Shown: one piece after another, positions 28,593 through 37,490 of the stretch | Numbering within the stretch: position 1 is the stretch's first letter | Layout of the letters: every line of letters begins with the position of its first letter | Assembly (NCBI GenBank): GCA_964402505.1 | Contig: CAYOCP010000003.1 | Coordinates: 1-64,000 of the forward strand | Source of the DNA: SLRI01 sp964402505 | GTDB taxonomy: Bacteria > Pseudomonadota > Alphaproteobacteria > Geminicoccales > Geminicoccaceae | DNA length: 64,000 nucleotides | Direction: 5' to 3' | Translations under genes and position numbers: made by a program | Notes under the pieces: model-generated | Databases searched by the model: none | What the model saw: only the letters and a program-made list of their open reading frames with translations | What the model was told of the DNA's origin: nothing

Positions 28593-29162
28593 TCAACGGT
28601 TGGCGCCCGGCTGCCAGAGCACGTCCAGGAGCCCCTGGTCGTTCAGGTGGCGGGACATGACGAAGAGATGGTCGGAGAGGCGGTTGAGATAGCGCAATGC
28701 CAGGAGATTGACAGGCTCCTGCTCCAGAAGGGCGCTCACCAGCCGCTCCGCCCGGCGGCACACGGTGCGGGCGAGATGGAGATGGGCGGCGGCCGGTGTG
28801 CCACCCGGCAGCACGAACGACCGGAGCGGCGCCAACGCCTCGTTCATGGCGTCGATCTCCTGCTCGAGCCGTTCCACCTGTCCGTCCTGGATGCGCAAAG
28901 CCTCGGCATCCCCGGCATCGGCCCCCGGCGTGCAGAGATCGGCGCCGAGATCGAAGAGATCGTTCTGGATGCGCATCAGCATCGCCTCGACCGCCGCGTC
29001 GGGGGTGGTGTGCAGGCGGACCAGCCCGATCGTGGCATTGGCCTCGTCGACCGTGCCATAGGCCTCGACCCGCAGGCTGTGCTTGGCGACCCGCGTGCCA
29101 TCGCCCAGGGACGTCTTTCCCCGGTCGCCGCCTCGCGTATAGATTTTCGTCAGCGTTACCAT
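28593..29162 (-). CDS. Cob(I)alamin adenosyltransferase, PduO type
   Basis: A 189-residue ATP:cob(I)alamin adenosyltransferase that makes adenosylcobalamin. The PduO N-terminal ATP motif TKIYTRGGDRGKTSLGDGTR is intact, followed by VEAYGTVDEANATIG, the FDLGADLCTPG region, FVLPGGTPAAAHLHLARTVCRRAER with the conserved Arg-x-x-x-Arg-Arg, and LNRLSDHLFV. It follows the small HIG1-type gene and precedes etfBA, an order seen repeatedly in alphaproteobacteria. This is the corrinoid cofactor step likely serving methylmalonyl-CoA or ethylmalonyl-CoA mutase; the mutase is not in this window. Confidence 0.95.
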   Translation of the reverse strand: MVTLTKIYTRGGDRGKTSLGDGTRVAKHSLRVEAYGTVDEANATIGLVRLHTTPDAAVEAMLMRIQNDLFDLGADLCTPGADAGDAEALRIQDGQVERLEQEIDAMNEALAPLRSFVLPGGTPAAAHLHLARTVCRRAERLVSALLEQEPVNLLALRYLNRLSDHLFVMSRHLNDQGLLDVLWQPGANR

Positions 29163-29198
29163 GGTCGGGTTCCATGTGGGTTGCGGAGAGGTTCGTCG

Positions 29199-29387
29199 TC
29201 AATGCGCGAGGAACAGGATCGCCAGGATCACGAGTGCGACGAACTGCAGGACGACGCGGGCGCGCATCAACCTGTTGCCGTACTTCTCGTTGAAGGCGCC
29301 GCCCTTGAAGAAGCCGGCGACGCCGACGATCAGGACCCCGAGGGTCGCGAGCATGGCGGCGAGGAGCAGATAATGGAGCGCGGTCAT
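29199..29387 (-). CDS. HIG1-family twin transmembrane protein
   Basis: A 62-residue protein with two hydrophobic helices (LHYLLLAAMLATLGVLIVGVAG and VVLQFVALVILAILFL) separated by the HIG1-like loop GGAFNEKYGNRLMRARV. This twin-transmembrane family is related to mitochondrial HIG1/Rcf1 proteins that modulate respiratory complexes; bacterial function is unproven. It is the first gene of the block with the adenosyltransferase and ETF, which is a conserved alphaproteobacterial neighbourhood. Confidence 0.85.
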   Translation of the reverse strand: MTALHYLLLAAMLATLGVLIVGVAGFFKGGAFNEKYGNRLMRARVVLQFVALVILAILFLAH

Positions 29388-29584
29388 GTGGGAGCCAGTG
29401 CGATTCGGGGACGGCCGCTTGCAGGCCGGGCCGACCCTCTAAGATCATCCCGGGCGTGCCCGCGCAAGCCCCGACAGACGCCCTTTCGGGTGAACATCCG
29501 GCCACGTCTCCGGGGAATGGACCTTCGCCCTTGCCGGCGGCCCCGCCCTCGGGCATGGCTCGACGAGCCAGAGGGAGCGGCCGG

Positions 29585-30505
29585 GTGAAGAACATCGCCA
29601 GCATCGGCGAGTGCATGATCGAGCTCAGCGAGGCCGGTCAGGGTCTGATGCGCCGGGGCTTCGGCGGGGATACGCTGAACACCGCCGTCTATCTCCGCCG
29701 CGAGCTCCCGCCGACCGAGGCCAGGGTGGCCTATGTCACGGGCCTCGGCGACGACGCCTACAGCGACGAGCTCCTCGCCGGCTGGCGGGCGGAGGGTATC
29801 GACACGAGCGAGGTCGCCCGGCTGCCCGGTCGCTTGCCCGGCCTCTACGCGATCCGCACAGCTGCGAACGGCGAGCGCACGTTCGCCTACTGGCGAAGCG
29901 AGGCGGCCGCCCGGTCGGTCTTCGCCGGCAGCGGCGGAAGCGCGCGGCTGGCGCGGCTCGCTGACCACGACCTCGTCTATTTCTCCGGCATCAGCCTCGC
30001 CATCCTGCCGGCGGAGGATCGTGACAGGCTGCTGGCGCGGCTCGCCGCCATGCGGAAAGGCGGCAAGGCGGTGGCCTTTGATCCCAATTTCCGGCCGCGA
30101 CTCTGGCCCGATCTCGCCGAGGCGCGGCAGATCCTGAACCGGGCCGCCGGCCTCGCCTCGATCGTGCTGCCGAGCTTCATCGACGAGCAGACCCTCTTCG
30201 GCGATCCGGAGCCGAAGGTGACCCTCGACCGCCTGCACGCGCTCGGCGCGCGGGAGGTGATCGTCAAGGACGGCGAGGCGCCCATCCATTTCCGCGTCGA
30301 GGGCCGGGCGTTCGAGGCGCTGCCGGTGCGTGTCCAGGATCCTCTCGACACCACCGGTGCCGGCGACAGCTTCAATGCCGCCTATCTGGCGGCGCGGCTC
30401 AAGGGCGCGACGATACCGCAGGCGGTGGATGCGGGATCGCGGCTGGCGGCCAGGGTGGTGCGCCATCCGGGCGCCATCATCCCGAGGGATGCACGCCTCT
30501 TCTGA
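29585..30505 (+). CDS. PfkB-family sugar kinase, 2-keto-3-deoxygluconate kinase type
   Basis: A 306-residue ribokinase-superfamily protein. The start IASIGECMIELSE and the sequence RRGFGGDTLNTAVYLRR match KDG kinases, FDPNFRPRLWPD is the family's conserved substrate/ATP stretch, and DTTGAGDSFNAAYLAARL carries the catalytic Asp. It would phosphorylate 2-keto-3-deoxygluconate for an Entner-Doudoroff-like route. The GTG at 29585 is chosen since GGGAG lies about 8 bases upstream and the protein then begins like its relatives; ATG 29555 would add ten basic residues. It converges on secA with a 27-bp gap. Confidence 0.88.
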   Translation: MKNIASIGECMIELSEAGQGLMRRGFGGDTLNTAVYLRRELPPTEARVAYVTGLGDDAYSDELLAGWRAEGIDTSEVARLPGRLPGLYAIRTAANGERTFAYWRSEAAARSVFAGSGGSARLARLADHDLVYFSGISLAILPAEDRDRLLARLAAMRKGGKAVAFDPNFRPRLWPDLAEARQILNRAAGLASIVLPSFIDEQTLFGDPEPKVTLDRLHALGAREVIVKDGEAPIHFRVEGRAFEALPVRVQDPLDTTGAGDSFNAAYLAARLKGATIPQAVDAGSRLAARVVRHPGAIIPRDARLF

Positions 30506-30532
30506 GCCGGTGCCCCGCTGCCGGCCGGCGGA

Positions 30533-33241
30533 TCAGGCGATCCGCCCGTGGCACTGCTTGAACTTCTTGCCGGAGCCGCACGGGCAGGGGGCGTTGCGCG
30601 GCACCTTGCCCCAGTCGCCGCCCGCGACCATGGTGCGCGGCCGCTCGACCGTCGCCACGCCGCCATGGCCGTCGTCCTGCACGGTCGACTGCGGCACGGC
30701 CTGCCGCGGGGCGGCGGCGGGCGATGACGGCACCGGCTCCCCGCCCGTCGCCGCGACCGAGGACGTGGCCGGCGGCTGCGTGCGGATCTCCAGATGCGAG
30801 AGGACCTGGGTCACCGTCTCGCGCAGCCGGCCGAGCATGGTCTCGAAGAGGGCGAACGCCTCGCGCTTGTACTCGTTCAGGGGATCGCGCTGGCCGTAGC
30901 CGCGCAGATGGATGCCCTGCCGCAGGTGATCGAGCTGCAGCAGATGCTCCTTCCACAGATGGTCGAGGATCTGCAGAAGCAGGCTCTTCTCGGCCATGCG
31001 GATCATCGATTCGCCGTAGTTCGCGATCTTCTGCGCGGCCTTGCGCTCCGCCAGGTCGCCCAGGCGCTGGCGCACCTCCGCCTCGGCTATCCCCTCCTCC
31101 TTCAGCCACTCGACCACGGGAGCATCGATCGCGAGCACCCGCCTGACGTCGGCCGCGAGCGCCGCGCCATCCCACTGCTCGGCGTAGGATTTCTCTGGAA
31201 TGTGCCGGGCGACGAGATCGTCGATCACCTCCTCGCGCATGTCGGCGATCGTCTCGGAAACGTCCTCGGCATGCATCAGCTCGAGCCGCTGCTCGTAGAC
31301 GACCTTGCGCTGGTCGTTCATGACGTCGTCGAACTTCAGGAGGTTCTTGCGGATCTCGAAGTTCCGCGCCTCGACCTTCTCCTGCGCCTTCTCCAGCGCC
31401 TTGTTGATCCAGGGGTGGATGATCGCCTCGCCCTCCTTGAGGCCGAGCTTCTGCAGCATCCCGTCCATGCGCTCCGAGCCGAAGATGCGCATCAGGTCGT
31501 CGTCGAGCGAGAGGAAGAACTTGGAGCGGCCGGGATCGCCCTGGCGGCCGGAGCGGCCGCGCAACTGATTGTCGATGCGCCGGCTCTCGTGCCGCTCGGT
31601 GCCGATCACGTAGAGGCCGCCCGCGGTCTTGACCGTCTCGCCCTCGGCACTGACCTCGGCCTCGATCGCCCGCACCTTCGCCGGGTCGGGCTCGGCGCCG
31701 AGCTCCTGCTGGACGCGCATCTCGGCATTGCCGCCGAGCTGGATGTCGGTGCCGCGCCCGGCCATGTTGGTGGCGATGGTGACCGCACCGACGCGCCCGG
31801 CCTGGGCGATGATGAAGGCCTCCTGCTCGTGATAGCGCGCATTGAGCACGTGGAAGGGAATCTTCTCCTTCTTGAGGAGCGTCGCCAGCGCCTCCGACTT
31901 CTCGATCGAGACGGTGCCCACCAGGACGGGCTGGCCCTTGGCATGCGCGGCCAGGACCTCCTTGACGATCGCCTCGTTCTTCTCGCGCCCGGTGCGGTAG
32001 ACCTCGTCGTCCTCGTCGGCGCGGATCATCGGTCGATGGGTCGGAATCTCGACCACCTCGAGCTTGTAGATCTCGGCGAACTCGGCGGCCTCGGTCGCCG
32101 CCGTGCCGGTCATGCCGGCGAGCTTCTCGTAGAGCCGGAAGTAGTTCTGGAAGGTGATGGAGGCCAGCGTCTGGTTCTCCGGCTGGATCGTCACCCCTTC
32201 CTTGGCCTCAAGCGCCTGGTGCAGGCCGCCCGAGTAGCGCCGGCCCTCCATCATGCGGCCGGTGAACTCGTCGACGATGATGACCTTGTCGTCCTTGACG
32301 AGATAGTCGACGTCGCGGGCGAAGATGGTGTGCGCGCGGAGCGCCTCCTGCACGTGGTGCACGAGGGTGATGTTCTGCGGGTCGTAGAGGTCGCCCTCCT
32401 TGAGCAGGCCGGCGCCGGCCAGTGCCTGCTGCATCCGCTCGGTGCCCTGCTCGGTCAGCGTCACCGTGCGCTGCTTGTCGTCCTTCTCGTAGTCGTCGGG
32501 GCCGAGCGCCGGAATGAGCTTGTTGATCGCCACGTAGAGCTCGGAGCCGCCCTCGGCCGGACCGGAGATGATGAGGGGGGTCCGCGCCTCGTCGACCAGG
32601 ATCGAATCCACCTCGTCGACGATGGCGAAATTGTGCGCCCGCTGGACCATGGTCTCGAGCGAGAGCTTCATGTTGTCGCGCAGATAGTCGAAGCCGAACT
32701 CGTTGTTCGTGCCGTAGGTGATATCGGCGGCGTAGGAGGCGCGGCGGTCGGCCTCGCCGATGCCGGGCACGATGCAGCCGACCGAAAGGCCGAGGAACTC
32801 GTAGATCTGGCCCATCCAGCGGCTGTCGCGGCGCGCCAGGTAGTCGTTCACGGTGACCAGATGCACGCCCTTGCCCGGCAGCGCGTTCAGATAGGCCGCG
32901 AGCGTCGAGACCAGGGTCTTGCCCTCGCCCGTCTTCATCTCGGCGATCGCACCCTGGTGCAGAAAGATGCCGCCCAGGAGCTGCACATCGAAGTGCCGCT
33001 GGCCGAGCGTGCGGCGCGCCGCCTCGCGCACCGTGGCGAAAGCCTCGGGCAGAAGCTCGTCCAGGGTCTCCCCCTTGGCCAGCCGGTCCCGGAACTCGTC
33101 CGTCTTCGCCCGGATGGCCGCATCGTCGAGGGTCTCGAAGGAGGGTTCCAGAGCGTTGATCTGGTCGACCGTCTTGCGGGCGGTCTTGATCAGTCGGTCA
33201 TTGGTCGTGCCGAAGAATTTTCGAGCGATGGCTCCGAGCAT
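30533..33241 (-). CDS. secA: Preprotein translocase ATPase SecA
   Basis: A 902-residue motor that drives unfolded preproteins through SecYEG. NBD1 has Walker A in MKTGEGKTLVSTLAAY and the DEAD-like IVDEVDSILVDEART. The preprotein cross-linking domain follows, then NBD2 with IATNMAGRGTDIQLGG, the helical scaffold and wing domains, and a C-terminal linker ending in the zinc-binding SecB/phospholipid motif APCPCGSGKKFKQCHG. The protein is full length. No strong Shine-Dalgarno precedes ATG 33241. The product serves all Sec-dependent exports here, including the predicted lipoprotein at 15651. Confidence 0.97.
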   Translation of the reverse strand: MLGAIARKFFGTTNDRLIKTARKTVDQINALEPSFETLDDAAIRAKTDEFRDRLAKGETLDELLPEAFATVREAARRTLGQRHFDVQLLGGIFLHQGAIAEMKTGEGKTLVSTLAAYLNALPGKGVHLVTVNDYLARRDSRWMGQIYEFLGLSVGCIVPGIGEADRRASYAADITYGTNNEFGFDYLRDNMKLSLETMVQRAHNFAIVDEVDSILVDEARTPLIISGPAEGGSELYVAINKLIPALGPDDYEKDDKQRTVTLTEQGTERMQQALAGAGLLKEGDLYDPQNITLVHHVQEALRAHTIFARDVDYLVKDDKVIIVDEFTGRMMEGRRYSGGLHQALEAKEGVTIQPENQTLASITFQNYFRLYEKLAGMTGTAATEAAEFAEIYKLEVVEIPTHRPMIRADEDDEVYRTGREKNEAIVKEVLAAHAKGQPVLVGTVSIEKSEALATLLKKEKIPFHVLNARYHEQEAFIIAQAGRVGAVTIATNMAGRGTDIQLGGNAEMRVQQELGAEPDPAKVRAIEAEVSAEGETVKTAGGLYVIGTERHESRRIDNQLRGRSGRQGDPGRSKFFLSLDDDLMRIFGSERMDGMLQKLGLKEGEAIIHPWINKALEKAQEKVEARNFEIRKNLLKFDDVMNDQRKVVYEQRLELMHAEDVSETIADMREEVIDDLVARHIPEKSYAEQWDGAALAADVRRVLAIDAPVVEWLKEEGIAEAEVRQRLGDLAERKAAQKIANYGESMIRMAEKSLLLQILDHLWKEHLLQLDHLRQGIHLRGYGQRDPLNEYKREAFALFETMLGRLRETVTQVLSHLEIRTQPPATSSVAATGGEPVPSSPAAAPRQAVPQSTVQDDGHGGVATVERPRTMVAGGDWGKVPRNAPCPCGSGKKFKQCHGRIA

Positions 33242-33547
33242 CAGGTTTGTGGTCCCATGGTGTCGGCTGCGCCGGAGGGCGGCCCCAGACAGCCATTGCA
33301 GCCTGTCAGATAAGGTCCGGCCAAGGGGGAGTCAACGCGACCTTCAGATGGTTGCCGAAACGGAATTGGCACAAGACCCCGAGTCGCATCTGAGGGCAAG
33401 CGTCGGAAGGTCAACGCCCTAATCAGGAGGCAGGGCAAGCGAGCCGTCTCTTCAAGGCCAGGGACACCCAGGGCCGAGAAGCGATCAACACTATCACTGC
33501 CGCACCCCGATGCGCCATTCGGCGACGCGCTTTTCACGGCGGCGCTC
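33242..33547. other. Intergenic region between secA and the prophage relic
   Basis: This 306-bp stretch was checked for a tRNA, an att-like repeat and a further gene; none was recognised. The + frame of the prophage relic is open back to a TAA at 33311, and the 15 codons just before 33548 (LPHPDAPFGDALFTAAL) read plausibly as protein, so the relic may begin slightly upstream of its first ATG. The secA promoter should also lie here. Confidence 0.45.
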
Positions 33548-35330
33548 ATGGAAGCGGTGTGGGCGGTGATCCGCACCCGCGACCAGGGCGTGCCGCCTCA
33601 CTTCGCCCTGGATCAAGGCGACATGCTCGCCCCACCCCGGACCGATCAGCGATCGGCCGGGGACCCCGGTTTCGGCGGCCTCTCCCTGGACGGGCGGGCC
33701 TTCCTCGGTGCCTTGATCGTCGGCAACGGCAAGGGCTCCTGCCGGCTCAAGGGCCGGTCGCGGATCGCCGAGAAGCTCGCCGCCTATCTCGAGGAAGCCG
33801 GCCAGCGGTCGCCGGGCCTCCTGGGCGACCAGGCGGCCACGCCGGCGCAAATGCTCGAGGCGCTCGAGCGCCGGGCGGCCGACGGGCTCGGGGCGCTCGT
33901 CGCCGAGCTCGGCCTTGACGGCGAGACGGTGACGGGCGCCGAGCTCCGGGCGGCGGTCGAGACGGCGCCGGAGATGGCCGGCGACGGCGAGGCGCTCTTT
34001 CAGGAGGGCGATGGCGACCGCGGGCCAGCTCCGGTCGCGGTGCTGACCGGGGACGAGCTCGGCGTCGAGGGCTCGAACCCGCGCGAGCTTCGTGAAGCCG
34101 CCCGGGTCGTCTATCGATCCTTGCAGGACAATCCCGCCGAGCGGGCCGATCTCGGCCCTGTCGTCTTCACCCGCAAGGGATGGGATGAGCTGAGGAACAC
34201 AGGGACTGATCCGCGCAAGTGGCGGATGCTCCCGGCGCTGCGGCAGATTGTCGAGAAGGCCGATTACATCGGCCCGGTGCCGCTCGCCAAGCCGCGCACC
34301 GATGGCATCGTGCAATTTCACTGGCTCGAGGCGGTCGTCGAACTGGCCGGCAAGCCGCTGCGGGTCGGCGTTCAGATTGGCGAGGACGCCAAGGGGCGCA
34401 AGTTCTTCAACCTCAACCAGGACCTCGAAGCCTGGCAGGCCAAGTACGGAGCCGCCGGCGGGTCCGGTGTCGAAACCGGGCGCCGGCGGTCCGCGAAGCC
34501 CGAAGGCTCCGACCCGAATATCGACCCTTCCGGCGATGGCATCAACCTCGCGATCGAGGACGACGGCACCACGCTACAGCAGCGGAAGAAGAAGGGGCCG
34601 GACCCGCGCGGCTCGATCACCTTCAACAAGCGGTCGACGATCATCCGGCTTTTCGAGCGGGCCGACCTCTCGACGGTGATCCACGAGGCCGGCCATTTCA
34701 TGCTCGAGGTGTTCGGCGACCTGGCCGAGGCCGAGGGGGCGCCGGCCGAGCTCGCCCTGGACTATGGCCGGCTCCTCGCCTGGCTCGGCGCGCCGGACCG
34801 CAAGAGCATCAAGCGCGAGCATCATGAGAAGATGGCGCGCGGCCTCGAGGCGTTCACGATGGAAGGGAACGCGCCGGCGCCGGAACTGGAGTCGGCCTTC
34901 GCCCGGTTCCGGGCCTGGCTCGTCTCGATCTACCGCGAGATCAGGAAGCTCGACGTCGAGCTCAACGAGGAAGTCCGGGCCGTGTTCGACCGCATGTTGG
35001 CGAGCTCGGACGCGATCGACGCGCAGAAAAGGGCGCTCCGGCTGGATCCGCTCTTCGCCTCGGCCGAGGCGGCCGGCATGACGCCGGAGCAGTATGCCGA
35101 CTATCTGGCGGCCGTGCAGGGTGCCGCGACGACGGCCGAGAACCGGCTGATCGCGAAGGCCATGGCCGACGTGCAGCGCGAGCGGCAAGCGGCCTGGAAA
35201 GAGGAAGCGGCCAGGGTGCGCGCCGACGTGACGGCCGAGGTCGATGCGCTGCCGGCCATGCGCGCGATTCAGGCGCTCTCCAAGGGGCTCGACGGCTGGA
35301 CCATTCAGCTCGACGTGGATGCGCTCGCCC
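33548..35330 (+). pseudogene. Prophage relic: fragment of a large polyvalent phage protein
   Basis: About 594 codons survive. Residues about 178-300 (PRELREAARVVYRSLQ, YIGPVPLAKPRTDGIVQFHW, KFFNLNQDLEAWQAKYG) resemble the LPD3-type domain of large polyvalent phage proteins. ITFNKRSTIIRLFERADLST then introduces the zincin-like motif HEAGHFMLEVF, followed by coiled-coil-prone helices (KLDVELNEEVRAVFDRML; RERQAAWKEEAARVRADV). Such proteins are ejected with phage DNA. No capsid, portal, terminase or integrase gene adjoins it. Meaningful sequence stops where the antisense SDR gene's stop codon begins at 35331; the frame itself runs on to 35416. I therefore treat it as a truncated remnant. Domain naming is by pattern recognition. 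Confidence 0.7.
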
Positions 35331-36128
35331 TCAGTCGGCGCCGGTGGTCAGGACCTCGATCATCGGCGCGGAGCCGGCGAGGAGGCCGCCGTCGACGACG
35401 AGATTGGTGCCGTTGACGAAGCCCGCCTCGTCGGCCGCGAGGAAGGCGATGGCGGCCGCGATGTCGTCGGGACGCCCGACCCGCCCGACCGGATACCAGT
35501 GCGCGAGCTTCTCGAAGACGTCCGGATCGCGCTCGAGCCGTGCGCGCCAGCTCGGATGGTCGGTGTGGATCGTGCCGGGGCTCACGGCATTGGCGCGAAT
35601 GCCCCGTGGCCCGTACTCGACGGCGATCTGCCGGGTCAGGGCGAGAAGACCCGCCTTGGCGGCGCTGTAGGCGGGATTGGCGAGCGCGCTCAGGGCATTG
35701 ACCGAGGCGACGTTGACGATCGCCCCTCGGCCGCGCCCGGCCATGCCGGGAAGGACCGTGCGGCAGAAGCCGTAGGCGGCGCGCAGGGTGACCGCGAATT
35801 CCGCGTCCCAGCCCTCGGGCTCGGTCGCGGCCAGAGTGTGGCTTCCGGCCATGGCGGCATTGTTGACGAGCACGTCGAGGGGACCGAGCGCCTTCTCCGC
35901 CGCCTCGACGTGCCGCGCCGCCGCCCCCTCCTCGGCGATGTCGCCGACCAGCGCCACGGCTTTTCGCCCGAGGCCGGCGATCTCGCGAACGACGGCGTGC
36001 GCCGGCTCGCTGTCGATATCGAGAACGGCGACAGCGGCCCCCTCGCGCGCCAGCCTGAGCGCCGTGGCGCGGCCGATGCCGCGACCGCTGCCGGTGATCA
36101 GGACGGTCTTTTCAGCGTAACGGTTCAA
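35331..36128 (-). CDS. Short-chain dehydrogenase/reductase
   Basis: A 265-residue classical SDR. TGSGRGIGRATAL binds the dinucleotide, with D after the second strand (VLDIDS) suggesting NAD preference. NNAAMAG is the structural motif and the catalytic Ser-Tyr-Lys lies in NVASVNALSALANPAYSAAKAG. The C-terminus (GFVNGTNLVVDGG) is typical of sugar or polyol dehydrogenases of the FabG-like group. The start is a TTG at 36128 overlapping the stop of the upstream gene as TTGA. It is paired with a TIM-barrel protein and lies beside a sugar ABC importer, so a sugar or polyol substrate is likely; the exact one is unknown. Confidence 0.88.
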   Translation of the reverse strand: MNRYAEKTVLITGSGRGIGRATALRLAREGAAVAVLDIDSEPAHAVVREIAGLGRKAVALVGDIAEEGAAARHVEAAEKALGPLDVLVNNAAMAGSHTLAATEPEGWDAEFAVTLRAAYGFCRTVLPGMAGRGRGAIVNVASVNALSALANPAYSAAKAGLLALTRQIAVEYGPRGIRANAVSPGTIHTDHPSWRARLERDPDVFEKLAHWYPVGRVGRPDDIAAAIAFLAADEAGFVNGTNLVVDGGLLAGSAPMIEVLTTGAD

Positions 36129-37315
36129 GCTGCTTCCTCCCAGGCGGCGAAGGCCGCCTCGACATGTCCGAGCGCGGCGAGTCGCCAATGGCCGTAATTG
36201 TAGAAGGCGAGACCCTCGACCCCGGCACGTCGCAAAGCCCGGGCCGCGGCCACGGTTTCGATGCCGCCGGCGAGATCGGGATGCGACGGCCTGAGGATGG
36301 CGTGCAGCCGGGCGGCGTCGCCGACCCGCCGGCGGACGTCGAAGATATCGGCGGCCACGGCCGCCGCCGACGGCTCGTAGGCGCAGATTTCGAGCGCGTC
36401 GCACGAGCCGGCGAGGAGAGCGAGATCGCTGCCCTCGCTCCAGCTCCGGGCACTCGGCCGCTGCACGGAGGGAATGACGCGGAGCCGGGTCGCCTTCGGC
36501 AGGCGGTCCCTGATCTCGGCCACGAGGTCGGCGACCACTTTGCAGCGCCAGCGCAGATAGGCGCCGAGCTCGCCGTCGGTGACGAGGTCGGCGAGCTGCC
36601 ATTCGGCGGCGCGGTCGGCGGTCGCGGCGATGTCGGCGGCGCACCAGGCTTCGATATGCGCCGCCACGCGCTGCCTGAGCCTTTCGGCGTCGATGCCGGC
36701 CGCCTCGGCTCCGGCGACGCTCGCCGGCGCGAAGCAGAGGCCGAGCAGAAGCCCGATCCAGGGGTCGAGCGGCACAAGCGCGAACTCGTGATGGTAGCCG
36801 TGCTCGTAGGGCAGCCAGCCCGGCGTCTCCAGCGTCACGGCATCGAGCCCGTAGCGCTCGGCCTGGTCGGTGACCAGCGCCACGACATAGTCCCGAACAT
36901 CGGGATGCGCCGGGTTCAGGCTGTAGACGAGGCCGTCGCCCATCGCGTTCCGCGCCACGAGCTCGGGATGGGCGCGGCCGAGCCGGGAATTGTGGCAGCA
37001 GACCGTCCAGCCGATCCGCGCCAGGTCGGGCGCGGCTCCGGCCAGCGCCTCCAAGGGATCGTAGTCCTCCAGCATGGGATGCGGCACCGGCTGCACGCGG
37101 CCGAAGCGCTCGGGGCGATGGCGGAAATAGATGGTGCCGTCGTCGGGGAAGTAGACCTTGCCCGAGCGGCCGTGCGGGCGAAGGAACTTGCCGGCGTGGT
37201 AGGCGGTGGCGAGCGCCACCGAGTCGGCGCCGGCCTCCCTGAGCCGGGCGGTCACCGTCGGGGCCCCCTCGTCCCGGAGATCCCAGGCGTAGACGAAGAT
37301 TCCCTTATGCGGCAT
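36125..37315 (-). CDS. Putative TIM-barrel glycosidase-like protein of sugar metabolism
   Basis: A 396-residue cytosolic protein starting MPHKGIFVYAWDLRDEG. The strand-helix alternation (ADSVALATAYHAGKFLRP; GLDAVTLETPGWLPYEHGYHH; ALEICAYEP; LHAILRPSHPD; VEGLAFYNYGHW) indicates an (alpha/beta)8 barrel with clustered acidic and aromatic residues at strand ends, as in glycoside hydrolases. I do not recognise a named family. It is translated just before the SDR (4-bp overlap) and divergently from a sugar ABC importer, so it probably acts on the imported compound. Function is inferred from context only. Confidence 0.6.
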   Translation of the reverse strand: MPHKGIFVYAWDLRDEGAPTVTARLREAGADSVALATAYHAGKFLRPHGRSGKVYFPDDGTIYFRHRPERFGRVQPVPHPMLEDYDPLEALAGAAPDLARIGWTVCCHNSRLGRAHPELVARNAMGDGLVYSLNPAHPDVRDYVVALVTDQAERYGLDAVTLETPGWLPYEHGYHHEFALVPLDPWIGLLLGLCFAPASVAGAEAAGIDAERLRQRVAAHIEAWCAADIAATADRAAEWQLADLVTDGELGAYLRWRCKVVADLVAEIRDRLPKATRLRVIPSVQRPSARSWSEGSDLALLAGSCDALEICAYEPSAAAVAADIFDVRRRVGDAARLHAILRPSHPDLAGGIETVAAARALRRAGVEGLAFYNYGHWRLAALGHVEAAFAAWEEAA

Positions 37316-37490
37316 CGTTCCCCCCGGACATGAACGGATGCCAGCCTAGCAGCGGCGATCGCGGCGCGCGAGCCGGAGGTCCGCTTTCGCGCCGCTCGTG
37401 CTGCCGTGTTGCCAAGACTGCGCCAGCGCCATTAAGAATGCGTGGACGGTTGGGACAAAGGGCCGTCGAGCCGGGGAGGAAAGGTCGATC

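Noticed and set aside
33242..33547. tRNA or att site at the edge of the prophage relic
   Set aside because: No cloverleaf, CCA end or direct repeat flanking the relic could be found by reading both edges.
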